A stretch of 64,000 bases of DNA from Cricetomys ansorgei. Taxonomy: Eukaryota > Chordata > Mammalia > Rodentia > Nesomyidae. Each line of letters opens with the position of its first letter. The first letter of the stretch is position 1. The position numbers and the translations under genes are program-made. The DNA lies in NCBI GenBank assembly GCA_026225945.1, contig JAMJFZ010001815.1:3942001-4006000 (forward strand), read 5' to 3'. Shown piece after piece: positions 33,597 through 45,490 of the stretch. Under the pieces are notes generated by a model. That model worked only from the letters and a program-made list of their open reading frames with translations. It was not told the DNA's origin and made no database searches.

Positions 33597-33964
33597 TCAT
33601 TGCTTTAGTGGTGATTTTGAATCCAAAAATGCCATATCAATTTCTCCATAATCAACTATTTTGACACGGATACAGAACGGTAGATGTTCTACTGATAAAT
33701 GTTTCCTGAATGGAAATAGATACGTGAATGAACAGTGTATGTTGTCTGTGGCTCTGCCTGAAAACTCGGCACAGACAAAGAAATGAAGCAAAGTGGTCGA
33801 TTCACGGAAGCAGCCACAGAAAGCGAACTCATCTAGTCTAAACTTACAGTGTTTCTTCTCATCAAATTTGCATTTTCTCAGGATTAATCTTTCATCACAC
33901 TTCATAGTTGACATGGAGCACATAAAAGCAGATGTTGTGAACATAAAATGAGAAATCCCACCTC
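33597..33964 (-). CDS. Exon-like Cys-rich open frame, unassigned (possible terminal exon or gene relic)
   Basis: On the minus strand a TATATTTTCCAG splice-acceptor-like word ends at 33965. The frame is open from there through an ATG at 33942-33944 to a TGA at 33597-33599, 116 codons counting the stop from that ATG. An AATAAA lies at 33573-33568, 24 bases past the stop. The product has nine Cys, many Lys and Phe, and a balanced composition unlike the low-complexity frames elsewhere (for example KCDERLILRKCKFDEKKHC and RVKIVDYGEIDMAFLDSK). Seven CpGs are retained. I recognise no family; no poly(A) tail marks a retrocopy. It could be a real terminal exon, a gene relic, or chance. No other exon was found nearby. 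Confidence 0.3.
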
Positions 33965-35711
33965 CTGGAAAATATAGCTATATCTCATTTAAACCCATCC
34001 AAACATTATTAAATGCATTAGACAAAGATTAATATGCGTGTGCTTTTAATGTTGGAATTCTAGATAACTGCTTTGTGATTCTCACAAACAATAAACTCGT
34101 TAAGTGTCCATTTGTTAAAAATTAGTAAATAATAAGATATGAATTCATCATGATAACGCTTAAATCAGAGTGGTCTAGTCACTCACAGCACACCTCAAAC
34201 ACTTGGTGGGTGTCCCAAAGCCCATGCCTTTGCTGTGACACTCATTTGCATCTGCAACCTGGGGTAGTAACACGCTCTCTGCTATGATCTACCAATTGGT
34301 GTCCAAATCTCAGCTTTCCCTGTGTTTCTCCTGTAGGAACCATGAGGAGGAAATGCCCTCAAGGTAAAAAATGAAATGCCCACTTGGGGGTTACAGGTCC
34401 AGGGCTGGACAGTGTGCTGAATGATTCGGGGACTGAGGTTCTACTCTTTTGTGGTTTGGGCAGATTTCCAGGTACAGTTATACTGAGCACTTAGATGACA
34501 AGAAACTTTTTATTTAGAAATGTATGATTTTTTTTTCCTGTAAAAATGTGGAAGTTTCAGTACAAGGGGGAAAAAACCACAGAGGAAACTGGAGGGATAT
34601 CTTGGGTGAGTTTTCTTTGGTCATTTCCAAATCCTACATAAGTATCCATGTAAAACTGAAAGTCACTGCAAGTCAATGGGGCAAAACAATGTCCTAGGTC
34701 ATTGGACAGCCCCTCAACAGGCAGAACACTTAGTTCTTCACGGATTTCAGCACCAAAGGCTGAGAGTCACACAAGAAACTGAAATCAGGTGGCTATGCTA
34801 AAAGATATATCTCCCCAGGACAAGTTATACCACATAATTGATGCTTGGACAGAGTCCAAAAGAACAAAAGATGAGTTAGGTAAGAACAGTTGTGTGGTAT
34901 GTGCAATGAATGACAGGACAGGCAATTGAGGCTTATCTCTCTGAGGGTGGAACATTCATGGCAGCAATACCAATATGGCTACCTCGTCCCATTTGGTATG
35001 TGCTCAGTGCGTCTTTGTTGCAGTGGTAGTTGCAGTATGCTCCTTCTGATGGTTCGATCAAACAGACAACCAAGACTAAGCCATCTAAGAATGAAGGTCC
35101 TTAAAGGAAACCTAGGGTAGCCATTTACCTCTCTGGATGGGTGACATGTCAGTGGGGTCTAATTCCTAAATATGGAGGCATACTCAGAATGGGTGATGGA
35201 CTAGGGAATATAATCCAGCACCTGAGAATAACATATAAACAGGTTCTGGTGGCTACTGGGTAACCTTTGCAGTGGACAATTTGATAAGCCACCACAGTTC
35301 AGTTATCTGTCAGGCAAGAACTTGTCTGTTTAAGAGAAGAATTATAACAAGAAAAAGACATGTTAATGGTCTCTGATGCACAAACTTCTGATTAAATAAA
35401 TGGAGGATAAGATAGAGGCTTGATATTTCTTAGAGCTGGCAGAATGCAAAGGAAAGAGAATACAGATTAGATTTGTGCTAAAAAACCACTTCTGATCCCC
35501 AAAATGGAAAGTATAGAAAAAAAAAACAACATGGAAGATATTGAACAGTTCCTCTGATGCCAATAACTTTATAGATTCACTGACATGGATTTGAATGGAG
35601 TTGTTCCTTTGGTCTGCTCATGGTGCCCTTATTCTGGAATATAGAAATTTGTTCAAATATCTCTGCAAAAGGTAATCCAACATATTGGAATATAGGAGTA
35701 ATATTTAGTGC
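33965..35711. other. Unrecognised stretch
   Basis: 1.7 kb without recognised repeats or exons, which is unusual for this window. One octamer word ATTTGCAT occurs at 34244-34251. Confidence 0.4.
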
Positions 35712-35949
35712 CCCTGGAACAGTGGCTCTCAAACTTTCTATGCTGTGACCTTTCGATACAATTCCTCATGTTGTGGTGACCCCCAACCATAAAATAATTT
35801 TTGTTGCTACTTTATAACTGTAATTTTGCCACTGTTATGAATCATAATGTAAATATCTGATACGGAAATGGTCTGAAGTGACTCCTATGAAAAGGCTCTT
35901 TGATGCCCATAGCATTTGCTACCCACAGGTGGTGGATGCTACCCTAGAA
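35712..35949 (+). mobile_element. URR1-type hAT element with target duplication
   Basis: CAGTGGCTCTCAAACTTTC at 35720 is the left terminus. TACAATTCCTCATGTTGTGG, TGACCCCCAACCATAAAA, TTGTTGCTACTTTATAACTG and GAATCATAATGTAAATATCT follow, and the right end is ACCCACAGGTGGTGGATGC. Flanking 8-base copies CCCTGGAA (35712-35719) and CCCTAGAA (35942-35949) match at 7 of 8, as expected for hAT transposition. Non-autonomous: no transposase coding. Confidence 0.9.
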
Positions 35950-36439
35950 AAAACCCTTGGTGATAAGAATTGTAACAAGTAAAGAAAATTCTTGACTCCT
36001 TCCCTGCATTCCAACAGTAGTTTCTACAGTTCCCAGAAAGAATGAGGTTACTTGATTGATAGAGAAAGAATGAGGTGACTTGATAAAGTTGAGCCATACA
36101 GAAATAAACCTATTTTTAGAATTTGTATATATGTCATCTTATATGGTGGAAGAGAGCACAGACATGGTTGAGCTAGGAACCCTGAGATGGGTTAGGTAGC
36201 TTGGCTTATCCTGATGGGCCCACTGTAATCACAGAAGCAATTATAAGTCATTTTCCTTTTGAGAGGGAGGAAGGAAAGGCAGAGAGAGAAAATTTCGACT
36301 ATTCTGTGACATTGATGTCATTTAATATAGCTAAATATACACATGGATTTTAGAGTTTAATTGCTTCTTTATAATTCCTAGAGTTCTGAGCTTTAATATA
36401 CAGAAGATACTTTTGGTATTTCTACATTTTTAAAGCTAA
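35950..36439. other. Unrecognised stretch
   Basis: Nothing recognised. Confidence 0.4.
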
Positions 36440-36890
36440 ATAATATGTCAGGGCATAGCTAGATAACATATTTAACAACAAGGATAAACCTGGAAAGTAT
36501 TTATGCTGAATGAAATAAATCAGACACAGGCCAAACAATGTGATATTTTTATCCATAATGAATCTAAAATAGTTAAGCAGTCAGAGAGTGGAATAGTGGT
36601 TGCTGGGGATGGGGAAATTTAATCTAAAGAGTCAACCAAATGGTATAAAGTCTTGCTTATGGTGGAAGGATGCACCCTAGAGACATACTGTATGAGTCAA
36701 GTCTGTATTTACTGAGCTGTGTTGCATGTTGAGATTCCTGCTAAGAATGGAGCTCTTGTGTTGACTGTTCCTCTTACAAAGGAGATAATAACAAATAATA
36801 AGGCAATGGAGAGGTGATGGATCAATTTATGACAAATACCGTGGTGACCGGATTATGTTTATAAATAGTTATCTCTTTGTGTCCAGAGAT
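36440..36890 (+). mobile_element. Old LINE-1 (L1M-type) 3' end (sense)
   Basis: AACAAGGATAAACCTGGAAA, TTATGCTGAATGAAATAAAT, CAGACACAGGCCAAACAATG, AGAGTGGAATAGTGGTTGCT and GGAGAGGTGATGGATCAATT follow the order of L1MA/L1MB ORF2 end and 3' UTR. Diverged, predating the rodent radiation. Confidence 0.8.
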
Positions 36891-39399
36891 GAGTGACTCT
36901 AGAATAAACCACAAAGAGAAAAATCCCAAAGTGCTCATGTCTTGTATATAAAATCTCATGTTATTTTCTTGTTCTTTACACATGTTGTTCTGTATATCCT
37001 AAGTCATCTCTTAATTTCTGTGTAGCTCCCAATATAATATATGTGCTAGATAAATAGACATTTGTACTGTTCAGGTACTAAGGATTCTCAAGGCAAGAAA
37101 CCATGAGTATAATTATTTAGAAAAGATATACTTTCCTAGTGCCCCATAAACAGTATGTAATATATCTATGATGTAACCACAAGCATCACAAAAATTTTAC
37201 AGAAGACACTATTGCCCATTCTCTGCAAATACAACCTGCCATACTTAGCTTTTTAAGTTTTACCTAGTCACATTATGAATCTTTGTTCTTCTCTTGAAGG
37301 TGTCATGATCCTATAGGGTTCTTTGATTTTGTTGGTAAACTTCTCCCTGCTAGAATAATTCAACTCTTCCATGCTTAGGCAAAGTTAGTCACAGAAGGAC
37401 TTTCCCAAGGCCTTCCAAATGCCTCCAGAACATGGGAACCTCTTGTGACACTTCAGAGGTCAGTCACCTCTTCATAGTCTCAACTCTTAAGTGTCCATTA
37501 TGGGTGTGAGAAATAAAAGAATGAAAAAAAGTAGACCAAGTTTTATCTTCAAGAAATTTATGGGCTAGAGGGGAAAATAAATACGAATTAAAGAATTACA
37601 GGAAGGCAATAGTTCAACAGTGATTACGAAGGAGAGGTATATGAGCATTTATAAAAGAAAACTGAACCAGTGGAGAGTAGAGAAAAGTATTCTTGTTTAT
37701 ATGGCAACTGGCTAAGTAGTCAGTAACAGAAAGAGAAATTGTAGACAGTGAAATAGCTGGAAAAAAATTCTCGAGCAGGAGAGAGCAGGAAATGAAAATA
37801 AATCTGGAACCTAGAGATGGGCTGTCTATTCAACAGCAGTAGTCCTTAAAACACTTACATTAAAGTGCAACAAGGAAAGCTGGTTGAATTTATCATGTGT
37901 TTAGGATGGGTCAGGACAGGGCCTGATGAAAGTAGTCAAGTTTGGAGAACATCATGTTGCTCAGACTCTTTTGATAGTAACGAACATATTTGTCTACCTC
38001 CACACACATCAGGTATTTAGTTCCATACCACTTTGTAATATCTATTTTTACAGCTTCAAGAATCATCATTAAATTTCTTGGTTTAGCTGCCCATGCAAAA
38101 TTTTCTTTTTTTCACTCAAAGTACATTTTAAAAATCCTACGTTTGAAAGTCCATCATGGGCTACTTGGAAGCAAACCAAGTAGTTAAAGATCAAAGTTAG
38201 AGTTGGAAGGGGTGAAATTAAAGAAGTCTTATGGGTTTTTGACATAATTAGACTCCAACTGCTCTTGGAAATCATAAACTTTGTGAAATCCTGAACCTTA
38301 GCAGCATTCCTCCTAAGTCATCGATGATCTTGAAGAGAGTCACCTCCAATGAGTAAGATTTTAGTCAGAGGAAATCTTATAAGCACTCCTGATAGACTGA
38401 GCAAATGAAAGACAGAGATTTGAGTAGTTCTCCTTGTGACCTGGAGATAAAAGTGGACTAACCATTTAGCGCATATATAAAGAAAATTTGTGAAAAGTGT
38501 ACAACTGCTGGATGATAGATGACAGGAACCCAGAATTGAACTCTGTCCTTTTGAGATTCAGTTGGTTAAGTTTTATGTGAAGGGGTAGATTTTGAGAATT
38601 GTTTGCTGAAACATCCCCATAAAAACACCAGAAGTCTCAAGACACACCTGAGAGTCAAGGTAGAGGCCTTATTTGTCCAACTATAGATACTGGTAGCCAT
38701 AGTAAAAAATGAGCATTAGATGTAACTCAATCAAGTAATGGACCCTTTTCTGTCCCAGTAGTACGGACCTGGACTGTTCAATGTGGAACTCAATGGCCTC
38801 CAATGCTCTGAACCCTGCAATAGCCTAGTTAGTAAATACTGATTGTTTCAGAATTGTGATCTAGAGAAATCACCTGACCGAAAATGTATGAGGTTCAACT
38901 AAACCCATGATTGCAAAAGTATTGCGGAGTCAGGCACAGAAAATAATATGGACCAACACAGTGTTAACACTTTTTTTTTTGTTCCATAAACTCAAGCATC
39001 TGGAGTTTGAACTGTGGTGACCCTCTGAGCTAACACTAATGTGTAGATATTATTAGTGACTGTGGATATGAAGGCTTTTCTTTGCTCCATAGTGCAAAAG
39101 GATCACTAAGTCACTAGAAGAGGACTGAAAGGCATGCTACCTAAAAGGCTGGAGATGCTGGCTCCTGACACTTTCTTCTCTAGATAATGTGTGTTTAGCC
39201 TTACAAGCACTCATCAGCTGTGTGCTGGAAACAGTCACCCATCCATCTGTAACCATATCTTGTATACTCTGTAAGAATGTCCATAAGCCGATCCATCTGT
39301 CTTAGCAATGTCAGCTGTAAAAGTCTTTAGCATTCTAGAGTATTATGCGTTTAAACTTTCTTTGAGTTTGAGTCATAGATGGTGGGACTAAGAAGTTAG
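36891..39399. other. Largely unrecognised 2.5-kb stretch
   Basis: No exon or repeat assigned. A small 8-bp hairpin (CTACTTGG...CCAAGTAG) occurs near 38160-38182. The segment around 37540-37640 may be an old repeat but I cannot name it. Confidence 0.4.
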
Positions 39400-39552
39400 T
39401 TGGAAAAAAACACATGAAATTGGAAGATAGATAGATATAGGATGAAGGTAACTTGGGAAAATGAGGGAGCTGGAGGAGAGGAGAGATTGGGTGGAACTGA
39501 ACAAGTCAGAATGTGTAAATATACGAAATTTTCAAAACACAAATTAAAAATA
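39400..39552 (+). mobile_element. LINE-1 3' terminal fragment (sense)
   Basis: GAGGGAGCTGGAGGAGAGGA, GAGATTGGGTGGAACTGAAC and ACGAAATTTTCAAAACACAA then ATTAAAAATAAAG resemble the last 150 bases of rodent L1 3' UTR with a decayed A-rich tail. Confidence 0.5.
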
Positions 39553-41078
39553 AAGAATTCAAGACTCATGTGGATAGTAATTCTTTGAGGCTTTGGAGCA
39601 AAGAAAAAGAGACAGCTTGCTGCAAATCTCTGGGCAAACTAATTGTAGTTCAGTGTTCATGATATCCTCAGTCCCTGTAGTGTCAGATCTTTACTTCTTC
39701 CCTTTCAGGCTCAGTCCCTTTATCTATTCCCTGAAGACAAGATAACGTACTATTGCCAATCATGGCTGGTGAGCTGGTCGGCCAAAGTACGAATCAATGT
39801 TTGTCCAGGTCATATCACTTTCATTTTCTGGCACTAGAACAAAATCTGAGAAGGGTTAGCATCTGCTATGGATGCAACATGAAAGGTGCACAGCTCAAGG
39901 CTAAATATCTTCTTCAGTGATGACATCAACCCCTGTAGATCTCCAAGTCCAGCCTTGTGTGAATGGGCAAGAAGCACCCAAGAACTATCATTCACGGCTA
40001 TATTTTCCTTTGATGTTTTTCCTGCATCGTTAAACTGCATGCTGTTGAGAGGTATGGATGACTCCATAAGCTTAAGGTGCTTCTCGTTTCCAAAACTTGA
40101 CCAGTGCAGGCAAGAGATGAAGGCAGATTGCTATTAGCATAGAGTTCCAACCCAGGTTCTGACATCTGGTAGAACTTCTTATCTCAAGCTTCAAGAAGCC
40201 TGAGCACGGTGTTGAAACCTTGAGAGAACGTGGAAAATCCATTATGGATGTCTGATACTACTGGAAATACAGTATGTTTTATTTACTTGTTAGTCTGATT
40301 CTTTACATGACCAATATAAAGAACATTTGGAAGCATCATAATTATATTTCATACTATTTTCAATGTTTCAGAAAATGCACATGAAACAACAAAAATATGA
40401 ATATAATATTTGCTTCTTTGGTGGCCTAGTCAACACATATTTATCAGGCATTCATCAACTAGAATGTCTTGTAAAGTTGTTATATTACTAAATCTTGCAG
40501 TGAGACCCATACTACCCACCAAGATCCCACAGTCTGACTTCTCAGAATAAAACATGGTCATACTCATTATTAAATACTCTACTGTCTCAACAATGTATAG
40601 CACTAGATCCTTTCCGAGTTGGGGGCATGCTTTGAGAGATCACATCAGAACAGCACTGCTGGAAGAGCTATAACTGACTTAGTAACCTTGTGAGATACCA
40701 CATCCCATAGCCTTGCCTGTCCACAGATGCATGTTTGATTTGTAACGATGAGGAGTAGTGCCTGGAGCAAAGAATGAAACTGAAAGAGCATTAAATTAGT
40801 TTCTGGCTTTGAAGGAACTTACAAATTCTTTGAAGAGGCAAGGACTCTGTGCAAAACACAATTAAAAAGTAATATAGAAATTCTAATCCAGGGTTAGAGA
40901 GAGCATGGATGGATCACAGGCACCAAAGCTGTTCCATCTATGTTACAAAGAAAGAATGCTCCAGTGTCCTCAGATCCTAGGGGTACACTGGCCAGCATGA
41001 CATTGAAGCCTGTTATCAAACTATTACAGATTTCCACGTATGCTATTAAACAGATATTGACTTTCATGAGGTTATATC
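39553..41078. other. Unrecognised stretch
   Basis: 1.5 kb without recognised repeats. Two frames of about 80 codons overlap on opposite strands at 39834-40137 and look like chance. Confidence 0.4.
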
Positions 41079-41157
41079 AAGATTTATTGGCCCAAGAGGT
41101 AAATATTGACTGATAAGATGTTGAGGTCAATAATTACCTCCAGGGACAATAAATCTT
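41079..41157. repeat. Imperfect 32-bp inverted repeat with 15-nt spacer
   Basis: The left arm 41079-41110 and right arm 41126-41157 are complementary at 28 of 32 positions, including perfect blocks AAGATTTATTG and TTATTGAC-type ends. The spacer 41111-41125 is 15 nt. A transcript would fold into a 79-nt hairpin of pre-miRNA-like size. It may be a palindromic MITE remnant. No known family recognised. Confidence 0.85.
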
Positions 41158-42355
41158 TATATTCACAGACACACAAATCCAATAGTCTGTGTGGTTTGTT
41201 AGATTAAACACAAATTCCAAGTCACTATATGTATCTGGAAACCCCTGTTCATAACCATGAATTCTGACATTTCATAATTCATCTTAAAACAGCATATTTT
41301 CAGTCAGAACTGATGCAACTCTACAAGAGAAAGTTGATTTTATTTTTAATCATAGCCTTCTGGAAAAATAGTTTTCTGTATTTCTACAGCTTGGCTAATT
41401 CCCTTCCGGCAGCTTGTCCTGTAACTGCCACATGGTAGGTGTTTAATATATATATATTTTAAATGAAATTAAATATCACATATTTTGGCATTTAAATTCC
41501 TAATTAACAACAAATGTTGATTAAAATATATGTTATATAACAATTGTCAAGGTTTTATATTCATGCCATTATTCCATATAGAAATATTTATTTAGAACTA
41601 ATCGTAGTTCAAAGGGCATATCAGTAAAAATATTACTGATAAACTTAAAGAGTTGTGATGACATTAGTTCTTTCGTCAAAATTATTCAGAGTTTTATTGT
41701 AATCAGACATTATGTTTTCAGTACATTCAAGTTGGATACAATTAAAATATTGTTTATAAAATGTGAAAATGCATTACATATCACAGTAGAAGAAGCTCTT
41801 TTATAGGCAGTGGGTTATTTTGAGAGAACATATATAAATATCTGCTATGTCTAGGTTAGGGTAGTATTGCTTGATGACAGAGAAAAGACAGTGTTTGGAC
41901 CTGGTACTGAGGAATCAAGATCAAAAGGCGATGGTATACAAATTGGTTCTCTTGTTTTTCCCTGAGGGTCTGCTGTGGGATGTCTTCTGTGGATGGTTAA
42001 TCTGGGTTATCCGAAGCCTGTCCTGACCCTGACCACCCACCATAGCCATTTACTATCCCTGCAGTCTCTCCATAGTTCAAGCTCTCAGTTCACAGAAAAT
42101 CAGTCCTGCGGATAGTCATACGCAAATGTCATACCTGGGCATTGGTCACTGTGTCATGAATGTAAAGGGTGAGGAGATATCAGGATATGCCTACACATCA
42201 TGCTTACTTTCCTGTCTTAGTCACTGTTACTCTCCAGCTATCTTACTGCTTTCCAACATAGGATTTAGATAATGTAGTTTCCTTGAGTGCACATTATCTT
42301 CCACATAAATGGTAATAATGCTTGCACATTTGTGTCTCTTCTAGTTTATTTAAAG
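41158..42355. other. Unrecognised AT-rich stretch
   Basis: Strongly AT-rich around 41440-41780, with a short (TA)n at about 41447-41457. No repeat or exon recognised. Confidence 0.4.
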
Positions 42356-42359
42356 CACA

Positions 42360-42402
<43 letters not shown>
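42356..42402. repeat. (CA)n microsatellite
   Basis: About 22 CA units with one interruption. Confidence 0.95.
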
Positions 42403-42404
<2 letters not shown>

Positions 42405-42657
42405 TACGTATAAATTGCTTAAATGTCTTATGTGTATTTTTCATCATCGTGTTTTCAATACTTACTGAATAAATGTATAAATAACTGATGTTCAGCTGAA
42501 TCTCTTAAGGGGCTTGGGGAGTGATAGGAGAAAAATTATATTACAATATGTTCCGTGGTTCCTTAACGATAAGCCTCTAGATCAGCATTGATATTTCCCT
42601 TTTTATTTTGTGTCTGTGAGCAATGTATGCATGTGTGTATGTGTGAGCACACGTGTG
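42403..42657. other. Unrecognised stretch with short TG-rich run at 42625-42660
   Basis: Nothing else recognised. Confidence 0.4.
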
Positions 42658-42912
42658 TAGAGGCTGCTGTTGGATGGCTTCCTCAATTACTCTCTACTTT
42701 ATTCACTGAGTCAGGGTTTCTCACTGAATCTGGCCAGTTATATCTAGTCTAGCTAGCCAGATTGCCTTGGATATTGTGCTTCTGCCTGACAAATGCTGGG
42801 GTTACAGGCAACTACCATGCCTGTCTAGCTCTTACAAAGCTTCTGCGCATCTTAATTCTGGTCCATGTGCTTTGGATTGGGCAAGTACTTTATCCTCTAA
42901 ATCATCACTGTA
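42658..42912 (-). mobile_element. B4/RSINE-type SINE (reverse)
   Basis: GGCTTCCTCAATTACTCTCT, GAGTCAGGGTTTCTCACTGA, TAGCTAGCCAGATTGCC, AAATGCTGGGGTTACAGGCA and GGCAAGTACTTTATCCTCTA match a reversed B4-type element through to the tRNA-like head. Confidence 0.85.
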
Positions 42913-42923
42913 GTATTTCTTAA

Positions 42924-43036
42924 GTGTGTGTGTGTGTGTGTGTGTGTGCGCACACACATTTATATTCATATATATTTATATAATCTATATATTATATAAT
43001 ACATATAATAAATTATATATATATGAGAGATAGATA
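42924..43036. repeat. (TG)n then (TA)n compound microsatellite
   Basis: (TG)n at 42924-42948, CGCACACACA to 42958, then AT-rich TATATA runs to about 43024 and a short GATA run to about 43036. The long alternating purine-pyrimidine tract is prone to unwinding and Z-form. Confidence 0.95.
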
Positions 43037-43439
43037 GATGGACTGTGAGGGACCTTAGCTTACTTTGTGACCATGATTATAGACATGTATTTACATTAAA
43101 GTATGTTATTTGTGCAAAGACACTCCTTTGTTTTCACTAGGCTCTCAAAGGGGTCCATAACCATGACTGTTGGAATCCCTTTTGAACAGCAGTCCTTGAT
43201 TTCAGCCCCATAACTTAGCAAGTTGGTCTATGAATAAGTGTCTGATAAAAATCCATGTGAGAAAACAAAAGAGTTTTAGAAATCAGGAGACCAGCCCCAT
43301 TTTAATGCATCTAGACTTTCTATGAGCCAAATATAAACATTAATCTCACAAATTATAATAATTAAATCAATAATTACGTCACTAATGTTAGACATAGATA
43401 ATGAGAAGTATATCTTGCCATGGATTCAGTGGTCTAAGA
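43037..43439. other. Unrecognised stretch
   Basis: Nothing recognised. Confidence 0.4.
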
Positions 43440-43720
43440 GGGAGCCCTTGGATTATTACTACAACTGCTTAAGTCTAACCCTTTCATCTTATAGACAGAA
43501 GAAACTGATGCTCAGAGAGGTCAAGAGGATATGCATACTCATTCATCTTGGAATTATGGTTAGTGAAGCATTGTGAAGAATTTTAAAGGAAAGCTTTGGT
43601 GGCCCAGGGAGGGAAAAAGAAATGTGGTCATTATTTTATAACCACAATTGATTTAGATGTGAGATAGAAGTGAAACCCAGGTTCTTTCTTGTTAGGTCCT
43701 AGACCCAGGTGGTTTGGAAC
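43440..43720 (-). mobile_element. MIR SINE (reverse)
   Basis: ATCTTATAGACAGAAGAAAC, TGATGCTCAGAGAGGTCAAG and a later GTGAAACCCAGGTTCTTTC-type segment correspond to the reversed MIR core and its tRNA-related half. A short unrelated stretch may separate them. Confidence 0.65.
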
Positions 43721-43779
43721 AACTCAAATCTTTGAATGAAGAAAAGTGATTCAAAAGAGAATTCTAAACATTGACATCT

Positions 43780-44000
43780 TGGTCTGGAAAGATTGCTTGG
43801 TGGTTCAGAGTACACTGGCTGCTCTTCCAGGGTACCTTAGTTCAGTTTCCAACACCCTCATGGCAAGTTCACAGTGTCTGTAACTCCAGTATAAAGGATA
43901 TGATACCATCTTCTGTCATCTAAAGGCATTGCACACTCATGGTGCACAAACATACACACAGGCAAAGCACTTGATCACACAAAAATAATCTTTAAAAAGA
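43780..44000 (+). mobile_element. B2/B3-type SINE (sense)
   Basis: GGTCTGGAAAGATTGCTTGG is the decayed tRNA-like head; TGCTCTTCCAGGGTACCTTA, GTTTCCAACACCCTCATGGC, CACAGTGTCTGTAACTCCAG and AAAATAATCTTTAAAAAGA complete the element. Confidence 0.9.
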
Positions 44001-44559
44001 GTTAAAACATTGACATCTTGCTTGGTTCCATTTTCTGAACACACGTGCACATGCAGACACTGAGCCAGTGCCCTGGAAGTCTTGGAGGAGCACACAGATG
44101 GAGCTATCCTCACTGAGCCATTAAGGGCCATTAGTCTGTAAGCAGTGAGGTGTTAGGAGGATATTGACCTTGAATCTTCATTTCTTAATCACCAAAAAGG
44201 AGCTTGAGAGACAGGGTGGGGATGGGTCTATTTCTCAGTGGGATAAATTACTCAGCTACTTCTGGCAAAATTATTTTAGAGGCAGAAAGTACAGAAGATG
44301 AAAATTTCATAATGAAGCCCAATACTTTGTGTGCTAAGCCTTGAAAATTAATTTTTAAAAGCCGAAAAGAAACTATAGCAGGCAATCTCATCTTGTAATT
44401 TAAGTGCTTCAAAGTGAGTCAAAAAGGCCTTGGAAGATGTGGTCAGAGCGAAGGTTTAGTGGAGCAAAACTCTTGGTTCTTGCTCCTCCAGATTCTCAGG
44501 GCTGCACAACTTGGTGAAGGTGTGTGGCTCAGACCATGTTACTAAGCTGCACATTTCTG
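44001..44559. other. Unrecognised stretch
   Basis: Nothing recognised. Confidence 0.4.
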
Positions 44560-44985
44560 TGAAAGTGGGATGTGACTGCGTAGATAGGGCTTTTAGATAA
44601 CACCTCACTTTAGGATATGGATGGACTCAAATCATGACCATTTCTGGAAACAATTGAGCCTTCAACAGCACTTGTGACTAGTGCGGCCCATGGAAGGGAC
44701 GATGTAATTCTCAGGAGACAAGTGAGGAGCAATATGACTCCTCCCTACTGTCTGGCTTCCTCTCACACCCTGAGAGTTCTCCTTCAGACAAATACTCCTG
44801 TTATGATGCTTCTTGCTAAGATGAAATAAGAGTGTAGGAGAGGCCTTTGCTGGAAGCACTGTCATGATATTGGGACTTTTAGCATCCCAAACTATGAGCT
44901 AGATAAACCTATTTTCTTCTTATAGTGGCTAGGGTCAGGTATTTCACTACAACAAAGAAATACAGACTAACAAAGTATCTTAGAT
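44560..44985 (+). mobile_element. Probable ERVL/MaLR LTR, 3' part clear
   Basis: The end CAAACTATGAGCTAGATAAA, CCTATTTTCTTCTTATAG, AGGTATTTCACTACAACAAA and ATACAGACTAACAAAG is the 3' end pattern of MaLR/ERVL LTRs. The left boundary is uncertain. Confidence 0.5.
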
Positions 44986-45377
44986 AAGGATGGCACATTT
45001 ATTATCAGTAATGGACTTATATTAGTATGTTACCCTTAAGAATGATCCATGTTTTATTTCCTTAGTTGTCCTCTGTGGTCCTTTTCCATATGCCACATTC
45101 CACTAAGCCTTAGTGTCACCTTGGGCTCATGAAGATTTTATTTATGATTAGGGTGGAGATTGGTTTTGGGGAGGAAGAACATAGAAGCAGAGTTTCATTA
45201 CCGTGGCGTCATATTAAGGACACAATCCATCACTTTCACCCATCACTGTTATTGTTGACCTCCATGGCTGGCTAAAGTCTTTGTCATGTTCCTTTACTAC
45301 AGAGTACTTGATACAATCCTTCTACACCTTGACATAATGTTCTTTGGAAAGAAGTTACTGCATGTAGGCTCACTTGT
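44986..45377. other. Unrecognised stretch
   Basis: Nothing recognised. Confidence 0.4.
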
Positions 45378-45490
45378 TTTAAGGGTGGTGTCATGCCTAT
45401 AATCCTAGCACTTAGGAAATAGAGAGAGTTCCACGTTGGTTATGTAGTAAGAGTTTCAGTTGGTTATGTAGTAAGAGTTTCAAAAACTTA
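45378..45490 (+). mobile_element. B1-like SINE with exact 24-bp duplication
   Basis: GGGTGGTGTCATGCCTATAA then TCCTAGCACTTAGGAAATAG is a decayed B1 start. The 3' half contains two identical 24-base tandem copies at 45435-45458 and 45459-45482, each holding TGGTTATGTAGTAAGAG. Confidence 0.65.

Noticed and set aside
34244..34251. Octamer ATTTGCAT as a regulatory element
   Set aside because: A single 8-base word is expected by chance many times in 64 kb.
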